Below, piece after piece: positions 1-9,541 of a DNA stretch of 64,000 bases. The stretch is taken from assembly GCA_017307505.1 (NCBI GenBank), contig JAFKEE010000022.1, positions 124,001 to 188,000 on the forward strand, in the 5' to 3' direction. The notes under the pieces were generated by a model. The model did not search any database and was not told the DNA's origin. It was given only the letters and a program-made list of their open reading frames with translations. This DNA is from Acidobacteriota bacterium. GTDB lineage: Bacteria > Acidobacteriota > Terriglobia > Bryobacterales > Bryobacteraceae. The position numbers were made by a program, and so were the translations under genes. Positions within the stretch are counted from its first letter, which is position 1. Each line of letters starts with the position of its first letter.

Positions 1-1258
1 GGGGCGGCAACTCCGATTCCGAGGCCGCAGGCGCGGCCGTGGCCGCCGCCGGTTCCTGCTCCGCTTCCACGTCCAGCGTCACATCCGTATACGTTTCCTG
101 CTCAGGAACTTCGACAGAGGTGAACATTGGCTCCGTGCCGGGCGGGAACTGCATCGACGGGAACGGCTGCTGCGTGACCGGCATGAGAGTGCTGCTGGGG
201 ACCGCGGCCGGGTTGAGGACCTTGGGTGAACCGCTGCGGATGGCCGACACATGCGGTGGTTCGACATGCGGCATGTTCTCGCGCTGGAAACCAGTCGCGA
301 TGACCGTGATCTTCACCTCGTCTTCCAGTGTGTCGTCGGGCACGAGGCCAAAGTTAATCTGAACGTCTTCGTTGCCTGTTGCTTCCCGGATCAGCTTGCA
401 GGCGTCATGCATCTCATGCAGCGACAGGTTGCCGGAAGACGTGATGTTGAGCAGGATGGCGCGAGCGCCCTTCAGGCCGCCCTCTTCGAGCAGCGGGCAC
501 TGAATGGCAGCCTTGGCTGCCTCGACGGCCGCATTCGGGCCTTTGGCCGACGCAGTTCCCATCATGGCGAAGCCCATGCCAAGCATGATGGCCCGTACGT
601 CGGCAAAGTCGCGGTTGATCAGCCCGGGCGTGGTGATGATGTCACTGATGCCCTGGACCCCCTGGCGCAGCACGTCATCGGCCATGCGGAACGCTTCAAA
701 GAAGCTGGTTCCTGCCGGGACGAGGTCCACGAGCCGGTCGTTCGGAATCGAGATGACGCAATCCACCGTAGCGTGGAGCTCCGCCAGTCCTCGTTCGGCC
801 TGATTCATGCGCCGCGGACCTTCGAAGCTGAATGGCTTCGTCACGACGGCGATCGTCAAGGCGTTCAGTTCTTTTGCGAGCGCTGCAATGACCGGCGCCG
901 CACCGGTGCCGGTGCCGCCACCGAGGCCGGCCGCCACAAAGACCATGTCGGCGCCTTCGAGCACCTCAATGATCCTGTCAGTATCTTCGAGCGCAGCCTG
1001 GCGGCCGATTTCGGGATCCGAGCCCGCACCCAGGCCGTGTGTGATGCGAGTGCCCAGCGCTATCTTGTTGAGAATTTTGGATGTCCGCAGCGCCTGCGCG
1101 TCGGTGTTCATGACAAAGAACTCGACACCGCCGACACCCGAGGCCACCATCCGGTTCACGGCATTGGATCCGCCGCCGCCCACGCCGACCACTTTGATGC
1201 GCGTGCCGCCCAGCGTCTCGTCTTGGATTTCAAATTTCAGTGCGTCAAGGTCTGGCAT
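1..1258 (-). CDS. ftsZ: Cell division protein FtsZ (partial, C-terminus off the left edge)
   Basis: Tubulin-like GTPase that polymerises into the Z ring. Reading back from the ATG at 1256-1258 gives 419 open codons with no stop before base 2, so the gene leaves the window. The nucleotide-binding loop GGGTGTGA lies near residues 113-120, after a glycine-rich GVGGGGSNAV segment near residues 25-34, both as in the family. The globular GTPase part is complete. What follows is a low-complexity Ala/Pro/Glu linker, and the short C-terminal peptide that binds FtsA would lie outside the window. It is the last visible gene of the dcw operon and starts 9 bases after the ftsA stop. The family assignment is not in doubt. 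Confidence 0.97.
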   Translation of the reverse strand, partial: MPDLDALKFEIQDETLGGTRIKVVGVGGGGSNAVNRMVASGVGGVEFFVMNTDAQALRTSKILNKIALGTRITHGLGAGSDPEIGRQAALEDTDRIIEVLEGADMVFVAAGLGGGTGTGAAPVIAALAKELNALTIAVVTKPFSFEGPRRMNQAERGLAELHATVDCVISIPNDRLVDLVPAGTSFFEAFRMADDVLRQGVQGISDIITTPGLINRDFADVRAIMLGMGFAMMGTASAKGPNAAVEAAKAAIQCPLLEEGGLKGARAILLNITSSGNLSLHEMHDACKLIREATGNEDVQINFGLVPDDTLEDEVKITVIATGFQRENMPHVEPPHVSAIRSGSPKVLNPAAVPSSTLMPVTQQPFPSMQFPPGTEPMFTSVEVPEQETYTDVTLDVEAEQEPAAATAAPAASESELPP

Positions 1259-1267
1259 GAGTTCCTT

Positions 1268-2470
1268 TCATTTTCCCGTAAACAGGCTCCAGATGCTCGG
1301 CCCGCCGCCTTTTTTGTCTTTGCGGGTCTGCAAACGGGCGGAGTACATGGCCAATCCGGCCGAAGTCGTCCAGACCGGGCTGGATAGATCTTCGGGCCAG
1401 TCGATGATGCCCCGGGGGAAGCCCAGCCGGGCCGGGCACCCCAGGACCTTCTCGGTTACCTCTACCATCCCTTCCAACTGCGATCCGCCGCCGCACAGGA
1501 CCACCCCTTCACGCAACGGCGTCTCCCGCGCATAACGCACGCGGCAACGTTCCACGATATCGAACAACTGCACGGCGCGCGCTTCCAGAATCTCGATCAG
1601 GTCGCGGCGATTGATCTCCCGCCCAGGGCGGCCCGTCTCGGCGGGCAGCTCTATGACAATATTATCCGCCGTCAGCCCCAGCAGGGCGCAGCCGTGCGCG
1701 AACTTCACGCGCTCCGCTTCATCAAACGACAGGGCCTTCAGCTCGCCCAGGTCGCGCGTGAAGTGGTCGCCGGAAATAGGGATGCCCATCGCATACAGCA
1801 AGGCATCGCCATCATAGTACACGATGTGCGTGGAATGAGCCCCGATGTCCACCAGGGCCACGCCGCCGGCACGATCTTCGGGCAGAATGCTGGCATAGGA
1901 GGCCGCCATGGCCTCGAAGACGGTCTCTTCCACCCGGAGATGCGCCTGGTGCACGGCGCTGATCAGCGCCTGGTGCTCCTGCATCGAGGTGGTGATGAGC
2001 AGCGCATGTGCCTCCAACCGCTGACACTCGATGTTGAGCGGATGCGGGATGGGCGGACGTCCGTCCACCGTGAAGTCCTGTGGCATCACCTGCAGCAGGA
2101 ATCGGTCCTCGTCAAGCCGCGCGCGAGCCGCCAGTTCCACCGCGTAAACCAGGTCGCCTCGTTCGATTGGCCTCCGGTGGCCGAACTCATAGAGGCCGCG
2201 GCCCTGCTGCGAACGGGCCGACGGACCGCCGACCCCTACGACCACGGATCCGATCTGCTCTCCGGAGCTGAGCTCCGCCTGTTGTACCGCTTGGCGCACT
2301 GTCTCCGCGACTGCCGACTGGTCTGCAATCTGACCGCGATGCCAGCCTCGAGAGATCACCGCCGAGTGCCCGCGGTAGTGCAGGCAGTTGTCGACCAGAG
2401 ACAGCACGACGACCCGCGTCCAGGCGCTGCCAATGTCGAGTCCGACGGCGAGTTGTGGTTTCTTTGACAC
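1268..2470 (-). CDS. ftsA: Cell division protein FtsA
   Basis: Actin-like ATPase that tethers FtsZ filaments to the inner membrane and recruits later division proteins. The 400-residue protein opens with the phosphate-1 loop GLDIGSAWTR (about residues 9-18) and has a second actin-fold loop, VALVDIGAHSTHI, in the middle. It ends in the hydrophobic segment GGGPSIWSLFTGK, which fits the amphipathic membrane-targeting helix found at the C-terminus of FtsA. The length is normal. The ATG sits directly against the ftsQ stop, and ftsZ follows 9 bases downstream, so the three genes are surely co-transcribed. Confidence 0.96.
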   Translation of the reverse strand: MSKKPQLAVGLDIGSAWTRVVVLSLVDNCLHYRGHSAVISRGWHRGQIADQSAVAETVRQAVQQAELSSGEQIGSVVVGVGGPSARSQQGRGLYEFGHRRPIERGDLVYAVELAARARLDEDRFLLQVMPQDFTVDGRPPIPHPLNIECQRLEAHALLITTSMQEHQALISAVHQAHLRVEETVFEAMAASYASILPEDRAGGVALVDIGAHSTHIVYYDGDALLYAMGIPISGDHFTRDLGELKALSFDEAERVKFAHGCALLGLTADNIVIELPAETGRPGREINRRDLIEILEARAVQLFDIVERCRVRYARETPLREGVVLCGGGSQLEGMVEVTEKVLGCPARLGFPRGIIDWPEDLSSPVWTTSAGLAMYSARLQTRKDKKGGGPSIWSLFTGK

Positions 2471-3364
2471 TTATTTCTTGTGGGTCCCGTCCGCGGGTTC
2501 GATCGCCGTGATGCGGCCTTCCAGGCTCACATCGAGAATTGCCCTGGGGGGCAAACGGTCGCGAATGCCATCATAATGGCGGACAAAGATGTTCAACCTC
2601 TCCAGAAACCGTTCGTTGCCAAGGATCAGGATCACCTGCTGGTCCTGCATCTGGTAGGTGATGCGAATGCTCTCCGGGTCGCTGACATCGATCTCCGGGA
2701 TACGGTCCCGGAACTCGCGCAACTCATCCAGCATCCTCATCATCCGCAGGACTCGCGCCCGGCGCACCTCCACGTCCTCGCTGACACGAACGCCGGTCAG
2801 CAGAGGCAGATTGGCCGGAACGCTGCCCCGCAGTCGCAGGATTACGCCATCGGCGTCGATCAGCATCGGCTTGTAAGTGACCGGATTTTCGAAGTTTCCG
2901 GTGAATCCGGAGGCGACCTGGACGAAGGCTACTGGCACACGCTCAGTCACTTCAACGTCCAGGTGATTGGGCCAAATGCGGCGGACGCTGGCATCGCGGA
3001 CCCAATCCACGGTCCGCAACTGCATCCGGCGGCGGGCAGGGTCGACATCAGCCAGGCTGCGGCCCCTGTCGTTCTCAAAGACGCGCAGGATGGCGCTCTT
3101 CGATGCGTTTTTCAGACCGTGGACTTCTACGCCTTCGTCGCGAGCGCTGGCGCCACGCGCCGGAATATGAAAACGCGGGTCGTTCGTGAGGAACTGCTCC
3201 CCTTGCAGAGTGACCCAGGCGACCGCGAAGACGCTAACCACCAATGACAAGGTCCAGAACGTGAAGCGCAGGGCAGTGCGAATCGTATCCCTGGACACGA
3301 CGTTCCGCTCGGAGGCAGGCTTCTGCTCCTCGATCTCCTCTTCCTGCTTCCGCCGTCTAGCCAT
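2471..3364 (-). CDS. ftsQ: Cell division protein FtsQ
   Basis: Bitopic divisome protein linking cytoplasmic and periplasmic assembly. The 297-residue product has a charged cytoplasmic tail (MARRRKQEEEIEEQ), one membrane helix at about residues 32-52, and a periplasmic POTRA region beginning near VHGLKNASKSAILRVFE. The FtsQ domain follows, with WVRDASVRRIWPNHLDVEVTE matching the family core. Its start overlaps the murC stop by 8 bases and its stop abuts ftsA. In many bacteria murB and ddl lie between murC and ftsQ; here they do not. Confidence 0.93.
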   Translation of the reverse strand: MARRRKQEEEIEEQKPASERNVVSRDTIRTALRFTFWTLSLVVSVFAVAWVTLQGEQFLTNDPRFHIPARGASARDEGVEVHGLKNASKSAILRVFENDRGRSLADVDPARRRMQLRTVDWVRDASVRRIWPNHLDVEVTERVPVAFVQVASGFTGNFENPVTYKPMLIDADGVILRLRGSVPANLPLLTGVRVSEDVEVRRARVLRMMRMLDELREFRDRIPEIDVSDPESIRITYQMQDQQVILILGNERFLERLNIFVRHYDGIRDRLPPRAILDVSLEGRITAIEPADGTHKK

Positions 3365-4745
3365 TGGAAGATTCCTTTCTCAGCCGGGCCAGCAGCATGG
3401 GCCCTGCCTGGGTGATGCTGCCGGCGCCCAAGGTCAATACAAGGTCGCCATGTTTCAACTCGCCCGCGAGGCTATCGACGGCCTGCGACAGAGAACCGGC
3501 GAACTGGCAATTCGCATGGCCCTGACGGCGCACGGCGTCAGCCAGCACCTCTGAATTTACGCCCTCGATCGGCGACTCGCTCGCTTCGTACAGATCGACA
3601 ATCCGGACCAGATCCGCCTCACCAAACGCGGTTGCGAACTCGGACATCAGGGCTTTGGTGCGCGTGTAGCGATGTGGCTGGAATAGTACAACCAGACGGC
3701 CCGGTTGAGTCAGCCGCAATGCCGCCAGCGTGGCCCGCACTTCTGTCGGATGATGGCCATAGTCGTCCATCACGGTGATGCCGCGCTCCGTTCCCTTCAA
3801 TTCCATGCGCCGGCCGGTGCCGTGATAGGCGGCCAAGCCAGTGCGAATCTGATCCAGCGGAACTCCGAGTTCCCGGGCCGCGGCGATAGCGGCTGTAGCA
3901 TTCAGGACATTGTGCCTGCCCAGAACGTTCAACTCGAACTCGCCCAGGTCCTTGCCGTCGAGCGTCAGTTTGAAGCGGCTGCCGGCTGTACCGGTTTGGA
4001 TATCCGTCAACTGGAGCAAGGCCGCCTGAGACGTGCCGTAGGTGATCACCCTTCGCCGGATCTGCGGCAGCACGCTGCATACTTCGGGATCGTCCACGCA
4101 GAGGATGGCCGCGCCGCGGAAGGCCACCCGGTTGGCGAACCGGACAAACGCCTGTTTCGCGTTCTCGAAGGTGCCGTAGTGGTCGAGATGCTCGCGATCG
4201 ATGTTCGTGATGATGCTGTATGCCGGGGCGAGTTCCAGGAAGGACCCGTCGCTCTCGTCACATTCGGTGATCAGCAGATCGCCGCCCAGTCGGGCATTGG
4301 AACCATTGAGGAACGGGACCAGCGTACCGATGAAAACAGTGGGATCGAGTCCCGCTTCCAGGGCAATGCAGGCGAGCATCGAGGTAGTGGTCGTTTTGCC
4401 ATGGCTGCCCCCCACGGCCACTCCGGTGCGGCCCGACATGAGGTCGGCCAGCAACTCCCCGCGCAGCACAACCGGCAGGCCGCGGCGGCGTGCTTCCACA
4501 AGCTCCGGATTGTCGTCGCGCAGGGCGGAGGTTACGATCAAGGCGGCCGTGTCGATGGGCAGATTGGCGGCCGCATGGCCTTCGCACACACGAATCCCCA
4601 GCCGTTCCAGCCGTGCCGTAATGGCGGAAAGCTTCACGTCCGAACCCGTGACGGCACACCCGAGAGCGTGGTAGATCTCCGCCAGCCCGCTCATGCCGAT
4701 GCCGCCGATACCCGCAAAATGCAGGCGCTGTGGTTCAAAAAACAT
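3357..4745 (-). CDS. murC: UDP-N-acetylmuramate--L-alanine ligase MurC
   Basis: Cytoplasmic ATP-dependent ligase that adds L-Ala to UDP-MurNAc, the first amino acid of the peptidoglycan stem peptide. The protein has 462 residues, normal for the family. The N-terminal Rossmann segment reads HFAGIGGIGMSGLAEI (about residues 9-24). The ATP loop GGSHGKTTTT is at about 112-121, and the central-domain motif DREHLDHYGTF and the C-terminal motif DDYGHHPTE are present. These are signatures of MurC rather than MurD, MurE or MurF. It is separated from murG upstream by 74 bases and overlaps ftsQ downstream. Confidence 0.97.
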   Translation of the reverse strand: MFFEPQRLHFAGIGGIGMSGLAEIYHALGCAVTGSDVKLSAITARLERLGIRVCEGHAAANLPIDTAALIVTSALRDDNPELVEARRRGLPVVLRGELLADLMSGRTGVAVGGSHGKTTTTSMLACIALEAGLDPTVFIGTLVPFLNGSNARLGGDLLITECDESDGSFLELAPAYSIITNIDREHLDHYGTFENAKQAFVRFANRVAFRGAAILCVDDPEVCSVLPQIRRRVITYGTSQAALLQLTDIQTGTAGSRFKLTLDGKDLGEFELNVLGRHNVLNATAAIAAARELGVPLDQIRTGLAAYHGTGRRMELKGTERGITVMDDYGHHPTEVRATLAALRLTQPGRLVVLFQPHRYTRTKALMSEFATAFGEADLVRIVDLYEASESPIEGVNSEVLADAVRRQGHANCQFAGSLSQAVDSLAGELKHGDLVLTLGAGSITQAGPMLLARLRKESSNG

Positions 4746-4819
4746 CCGGATACCCTATTGTTTCGGGCCTCCCGCGCTGTGTCAATGCGCGAGAATCTGG
4801 CGGACAGCCGCCGGAACCA

Positions 4820-5905
4820 CTAATATGAGTGGTTTTCCCCGTCCCTTTGCCGGCTGCGTCCGGCCTGCACCAGTACTTCCGCGGCCCGCAATGCCGCGCC
4901 CGGCCGCCTGAGGCCGCGGGCTGCCCGCGACAGGGCCGAAAGATCTCCGGGATGATCCATCAGCTCGGTTACCGTCTCAAACATGCGCTGTCCATTCCAC
5001 GCGTTTTCCAGGACCACCCGGGCCGCACCGGCGCGCTCCAGCGCCTCGGCATTATGCCTCTGATGGTCGTCAGCCGCGGCAGGGAAGGGAACGAGCACGG
5101 CCGCCTTGCCCGCCGCCGTGAGCTCATTCACGGCACCCGCGCCGGAGCGGCTCACCACGAGGTCGGCCGCGGAATACACCGCCGCCATGTCGTGTATGAA
5201 GGGGACCACCTCGCCCTCTAAACCGAACTCGTTGAACTCCCTGGCCAGCGCATGATGCTCGTCCGCGCCGCACTGCAGCACGATCCGCACCCTGCGGCCG
5301 CTGCTCCGAAAGAGAGGCCAGCTTTCCCTTGTTGCGCGGTTCAACGCCCGGGAGCCCCGGCTGCCGCCTGTCACCAGGACATTGAAAACGCTACCCGGTT
5401 CGCGTGGCTGAATCTCGAAGAATTCCTGCCGCACAGGCAGGCCCGTGATCTCTGTCCGTCCCTGGGGAAAGTATTTCTTCGATTCCTCAAATCCGATCAG
5501 AGCCCGGTGCACCGAGCCCGCCAGCTTGCGCGAAACCAGTCCGGGCATGGCGTTCGGTTCCATCACGACCACCGGAGTCCCGCTGAGACTCGCAGCGAGC
5601 ATCGCCGGTGCGGCGACATATCCGCCCATTGAGAACACAGCAGCCGCACGGCGCGACCGCAGAATCCGCCAGCTCTTCCAGATGCTGAGCGGGAGTTGCA
5701 CAACCGTCTTGAGTGTCTGCCACGTGCCAACACGCTGCAGACCGCCGATCTCGATCCACTCGATGTCGAAGCCTGCCCGCGGCACTATGGTCGCTTCCAT
5801 CCCCCTTCGAGTCCCGATGAACACGGCCTCGTGACCCATCCGGCGCAGTTCGGACGCTACCGCCACGGCTGGAATGACGTGGCCGCCCGTGCCCCCGCCT
5901 GTCAT
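4820..5905 (-). CDS. murG: UDP-GlcNAc:lipid I N-acetylglucosaminyltransferase MurG
   Basis: Peripheral membrane glycosyltransferase (GT28) that converts lipid I to lipid II. The glycine-rich loop TGGGTGGHVIPAVAVA is at the extreme N-terminus, and the C-terminal UDP-GlcNAc site contains VVSRSGAGAVNELTAAGKAAVLVPFP. The ATG at 5905 gives 361 residues, but it starts abnormally close to the loop. In-frame codons just upstream read S-K-L-L-F-V and would supply the missing first beta strand. The purine-rich site GGGAGG lies 19 bases from this ATG but only 8 from an in-frame CTG at 5917, so a non-AUG start is plausible. It follows ftsW by 25 bases. Confidence 0.96.
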   Translation of the reverse strand: MTGGGTGGHVIPAVAVASELRRMGHEAVFIGTRRGMEATIVPRAGFDIEWIEIGGLQRVGTWQTLKTVVQLPLSIWKSWRILRSRRAAAVFSMGGYVAAPAMLAASLSGTPVVVMEPNAMPGLVSRKLAGSVHRALIGFEESKKYFPQGRTEITGLPVRQEFFEIQPREPGSVFNVLVTGGSRGSRALNRATRESWPLFRSSGRRVRIVLQCGADEHHALAREFNEFGLEGEVVPFIHDMAAVYSAADLVVSRSGAGAVNELTAAGKAAVLVPFPAAADDHQRHNAEALERAGAARVVLENAWNGQRMFETVTELMDHPGDLSALSRAARGLRRPGAALRAAEVLVQAGRSRQRDGENHSY

Positions 5906-5930
5906 TACGAACAGCAGCTTCGAATCCTCC

Positions 5931-7082
5931 CTATTCCGCTGTCGCCCGGTCGCCCACGCTCATCAGCAGGCCGATCGTCGCCAGCGTGCAGATGAGAGCC
6001 GTGCCGCCGTAGCTGATCAAGGGCAGCGGAATGCCTTTGGTAGGCGCCATGTCCAACACCACGCTCATGTTGCAGAGTGCCTGCACAGTCAGAACCGACA
6101 CACAGCCCAGGGCGATGTAGCGTCCAAAGGGGTCCGGAGTCAGCCAGAATAGGCGCAGGCCGCGCCAGAAAACATAGAGATAGCCGGACAGCAACAGCAG
6201 GCAGCCGACGAGCCCTGTCTCTTCGCCAACGACGCCGAAAATGAAGTCCGTATGGGCCTCGGGCAGGAATCCGAGCTTCTGGTTCGACTGACCCAAACCC
6301 ACACCCGTAATGCCGCCGCTGCCCACCGCGAGCTTCGATTGCCTCGGCTGGTGATCCGCGTCACGAGCCGCCTTGGTGGAGGCCAGCCGCACGGCCAGCC
6401 AGTGGTAACGCGGATTGGTATTGATCACCTCTTCCGTCAGGCCAAAGAAAGAGGTAACACGGATCAGCCGGTAGGGCTTCTGGATGATGAAGCCAACCCC
6501 CAAAAGGGCCACCAGGACGAGAGTCAGGTAGAAGTAGCGGCGCTCAATGCCGGCCACGTAGAAGATGATCACGGCGGGCGCCAGGATGATGGCTGCGGTA
6601 CCGAGGTCTCCATACCCGATGAGCAGTGTCAAACCGCCCACCACCAGAGCCGTCGGGATGATGGTGTAGCGGCTGTTGATGATGTCACCCTGGCGTGAGA
6701 CAAACCAGGCGAGGAAAAGGATCAGGACGGGCTTCGCAATCTCGCTGGGTTGGAACTGACCCAGGCCGGGCACTCTATACCAGCGATGCGCACGCGGGTC
6801 GGCTACGATCACGCCCACCAGAAGCATGATGGTTATACCCAGCGGAATCAGGATCCAAAGCGGATGCTGCAACTTCCTGTAGTCCATGCGCTTCAGCACC
6901 AGCATGGCCGAGACACCCAGCAGCGCCGCCACCAGTTGCCGCGCCGCGAATTCCCAGGTCTGTTTGTTGTAGTTCACTTCGGCCACTACCGAAGACGCGC
7001 TGTAGACCATCATCAGGCCGAACAGCAGGATCAGCATCGTCGCGCCAAACAACTTCCAATCGGTTCGGATACAGGTGGACAT
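5931..7082 (-). CDS. ftsW: Septal peptidoglycan glycosyltransferase FtsW (SEDS family)
   Basis: Polytopic SEDS-family glycan polymerase that works with FtsI at the septum. The 383-residue protein is made of about ten hydrophobic segments. It contains hallmark SEDS motifs: GLMMVYSASS in the first membrane helix, GLGQFQPSEIAKP in the middle, and GLGQSNQKLGFLPEAHTDFIFGVVGEETG near the large periplasmic loop. The C-terminal segment GIPLPLISYGGTALI is the family signature. The position between murD and murG supports FtsW rather than RodA. It starts 3 bases after the murD stop. Confidence 0.95.
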   Translation of the reverse strand: MSTCIRTDWKLFGATMLILLFGLMMVYSASSVVAEVNYNKQTWEFAARQLVAALLGVSAMLVLKRMDYRKLQHPLWILIPLGITIMLLVGVIVADPRAHRWYRVPGLGQFQPSEIAKPVLILFLAWFVSRQGDIINSRYTIIPTALVVGGLTLLIGYGDLGTAAIILAPAVIIFYVAGIERRYFYLTLVLVALLGVGFIIQKPYRLIRVTSFFGLTEEVINTNPRYHWLAVRLASTKAARDADHQPRQSKLAVGSGGITGVGLGQSNQKLGFLPEAHTDFIFGVVGEETGLVGCLLLLSGYLYVFWRGLRLFWLTPDPFGRYIALGCVSVLTVQALCNMSVVLDMAPTKGIPLPLISYGGTALICTLATIGLLMSVGDRATAE

Positions 7083-7085
7083 CGT

Positions 7086-8399
7086 CTAGTTCTCCAACGC
7101 GTTTACTAATTGTTTGAAGACTCTGCCTCGTTCTTCGTAGCCAGAAAACTGATCAAAGCTGGCGCACGCCGGCGCCAGCAAAACTGTGTCGTCCGGTTGG
7201 GCCTCGCGGTGAGCGAGGGCTACCGCGCTGGCCAGATCCCCGCAGTGCTCCAGGCGTACCGCGTCGCCCAGGTGATCCGCGATCTTCTTCGCCGCGTCTC
7301 CAATCAGCAGGACTGCCTTCGCCCGGTTGTGGAGCAGTTCGCGCAGGGTGGTGTAGTCACTGTTCTTGTCTTTACCCCCAAGTATGACCCACAGCCCGTG
7401 CTCGAACGATTCCAGCGCCTTCACCGTCGCATCCACATTCGTTGCCTTGGAGTCGTTGTAGTAGGCGGCGCCATTGACTGTCCGGACATACTCAATCCGG
7501 TGCTCCACGCCCGGAAACGACATGACCCCCTCGCGGATCGCGGCGAGCGGCGCTCCGGCCAGGTGGGCCGCGCACGCGCCGGCCAGCACGTTCTCCAGGT
7601 TATGACGTCCTCGCAGCTTCACTTCGGAGACGGCCATGAAGGGAACTCCGTCCGCTGTCAACTGGTCCCCATCGCGATAGAAACCGGGCTGGACGGCCGC
7701 TCCGGCATGGAACCAATGAACTTGCGCCGCGGTCTGCTTCGCGTAGCCGACGGTAGTTTCGTTCTCCGCATTGAGAACAGCGAAATCCGAGCCGGTCTGG
7801 TTGCGGAAGATGCGAGCCTTCGCCGCGGCGTAGTTTTCGAAAGAGCCGTGGCGGTCCAGGTGGTCTGGGGTGACGTTCAGCGCCGCCGCAATCTGCACGT
7901 GGAGCGTGTCCGAGGTCTCCAGTTGGAAGCTCGAGAGTTCCAGAACATTCCACTTGTCATCTTGCGAGCTGTTCACCATCGAGGCCAAGGGTGTGCCGAT
8001 GTTGCCGCCCACCTGGCAGGCAATGCCGGCGGTGTCGAGGAGATGCCCCACCAGCGCAGTGGTCGTCGTTTTGCCGTTTGCGCCTGTGATGCCGATTATC
8101 GGTCCGCGCAGAAACCAGGAGGCGGCCTCGACGTCACCAACAATCCTGACGCCGCGGTTTGCAGCTTCTTCAAACAGCGGCCGGTTGGGCGGGACGCCTG
8201 GGGAAAGCACCGCCCAGTCGCAATTCGCCAGGGCCTCGGGGCCTTGCGGAACAAACTCCACACCGAGATCCGGCAGATCCGCCGGAGTCTTCAAATCCGA
8301 TGCCCGCACCACAGCCCCGTGGGCCTGCAGCAATCCGATCGTTGCCAGACCGGATTTGCCCATCCCGAAGACTGTTACGCGAACTCCCTCAAGGTTCAT
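7086..8399 (-). CDS. murD: UDP-N-acetylmuramoyl-L-alanine--D-glutamate ligase MurD
   Basis: Cytoplasmic ATP-dependent ligase adding D-Glu to UDP-MurNAc-L-Ala. The protein has 437 residues. It begins with a Rossmann motif VTVFGMGKSGLAT, has the SPGVP segment (about 66-70) typical of MurD, the ATP loop GITGANGKTTTT (about 103-114), and the C-terminal motifs YYNDSKATN and WVILGGKDKNSDY that hold the D-Glu site. The start is an ATG 6 bases after the mraY stop, and ftsW follows after 3 bases. All the Mur ligases in the operon are single copy. Confidence 0.97.
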   Translation of the reverse strand: MNLEGVRVTVFGMGKSGLATIGLLQAHGAVVRASDLKTPADLPDLGVEFVPQGPEALANCDWAVLSPGVPPNRPLFEEAANRGVRIVGDVEAASWFLRGPIIGITGANGKTTTTALVGHLLDTAGIACQVGGNIGTPLASMVNSSQDDKWNVLELSSFQLETSDTLHVQIAAALNVTPDHLDRHGSFENYAAAKARIFRNQTGSDFAVLNAENETTVGYAKQTAAQVHWFHAGAAVQPGFYRDGDQLTADGVPFMAVSEVKLRGRHNLENVLAGACAAHLAGAPLAAIREGVMSFPGVEHRIEYVRTVNGAAYYNDSKATNVDATVKALESFEHGLWVILGGKDKNSDYTTLRELLHNRAKAVLLIGDAAKKIADHLGDAVRLEHCGDLASAVALAHREAQPDDTVLLAPACASFDQFSGYEERGRVFKQLVNALEN

Positions 8400-8405
8400 G
8401 ATTCC

Positions 8406-9539
8406 TTACCGCAATTTCAATGTCGTGAGCGCGAATAGAGCCATCACGAGTCCGGCGATCCAAAACCGGACGACCACCTTCGTCTCGTCCCATCCCATCT
8501 TCTCGAAATGGTGGTGGATCGGGGCCATCAGGAACACCCGCTTCCCTCTGGTCTTGAAGCTCACAACCTGGATCACCACGCTCAACAGTTCGAGAACATA
8601 CACACCGCCGATGAAGATGAGCAGGATCTCCTGCTTGATCAGGACCGAGACAATGCCCAGGCTGCCGCCTAATGCCAGCGAGCCTACGTCGCCCATGAAC
8701 ACTTCCGCCGGATGAGCGTTGTACCAGAGGAAGCCGAGCGAGGCGCCTGTGAGCGACGCGCAGAAGATCGTCAGTTCGGCCGTGCCGGAGAGGCGTGTCA
8801 GGCCGAGATAATGCGCGAATTGCGCGTGGCCACTGACGTAACTCAGAATTGTCATGGCCCCGCTGGCGACAATCATCAGGCCCGCGGCCAGCCCGTCCAG
8901 CCCGTCGGTGAGGTTCACGGCATTGGACGACCCCACGATCACAAAGAAGAGAAAACCGAAGAAGAAGATAAACGCCAGGGGGTAGGTCCACGGATTGCCC
9001 AGCAGTCCCGGAATGAGCAGATTAGGCTTCACGTTCTTGAGAAACGGCACGTTCATGGCCGTGTCGTACAACCCCTTCGAGTGCAGCACCAGCAGCCAGA
9101 CTCCCAGGCAGACCATCATGAGGATCTGCAGCAGCAGCTTCTGCCGGGCGGTCAGTCCAAGGTTGCGAGCCTTCTTCACCTTCGCGTAGTCATCGAGGAA
9201 ACCGATGATTCCGTAGCTCACCAGCCCGAACAGGGCCACCCAGACATACGGGTTCCGAAGGTTGGTAAAGAGAAGCGTGGGGATGATGACGGAGGTCAGG
9301 ATCAGCAGGCCGCCCATCGTCGGGGTACCCGCTTTCTTCTGGTGGCTCTCCGGACCCTCTTCCCGAATATGCTGCCCGATCTGAAGCGCCTGCAGCCTGC
9401 GGATGAACCAGGGCCCCAGCAGGATCGAAAGCAACAATGCCGTGATGCTGGCCGCAAGTGTCCGGAACGTCACGTATCCGAAGAGACGAAACGGCGGAAA
9501 CTGCGGGAACAGTTGCTCGTACAGCAGCCAGTACAGCAT
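8406..9539 (-). CDS. mraY: Phospho-N-acetylmuramoyl-pentapeptide transferase MraY
   Basis: Integral membrane enzyme that transfers phospho-MurNAc-pentapeptide to undecaprenyl phosphate, forming lipid I. The 377-residue protein has roughly ten membrane segments. It carries the family's catalytic motifs: GTPTMGGLLIL (about 71-81), the aspartate pair in IIGFLDDYAK (Asp116, Asp117), NAVNLTDGLDGLAAG, and the C-terminal histidine cluster MAPIHHHFEKMGW. The length is typical. It begins 2 bases after the murF stop, so translation is probably coupled. Confidence 0.97.
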   Translation of the reverse strand: MLYWLLYEQLFPQFPPFRLFGYVTFRTLAASITALLLSILLGPWFIRRLQALQIGQHIREEGPESHQKKAGTPTMGGLLILTSVIIPTLLFTNLRNPYVWVALFGLVSYGIIGFLDDYAKVKKARNLGLTARQKLLLQILMMVCLGVWLLVLHSKGLYDTAMNVPFLKNVKPNLLIPGLLGNPWTYPLAFIFFFGFLFFVIVGSSNAVNLTDGLDGLAAGLMIVASGAMTILSYVSGHAQFAHYLGLTRLSGTAELTIFCASLTGASLGFLWYNAHPAEVFMGDVGSLALGGSLGIVSVLIKQEILLIFIGGVYVLELLSVVIQVVSFKTRGKRVFLMAPIHHHFEKMGWDETKVVVRFWIAGLVMALFALTTLKLR

Positions 9540-9541
9540 TG

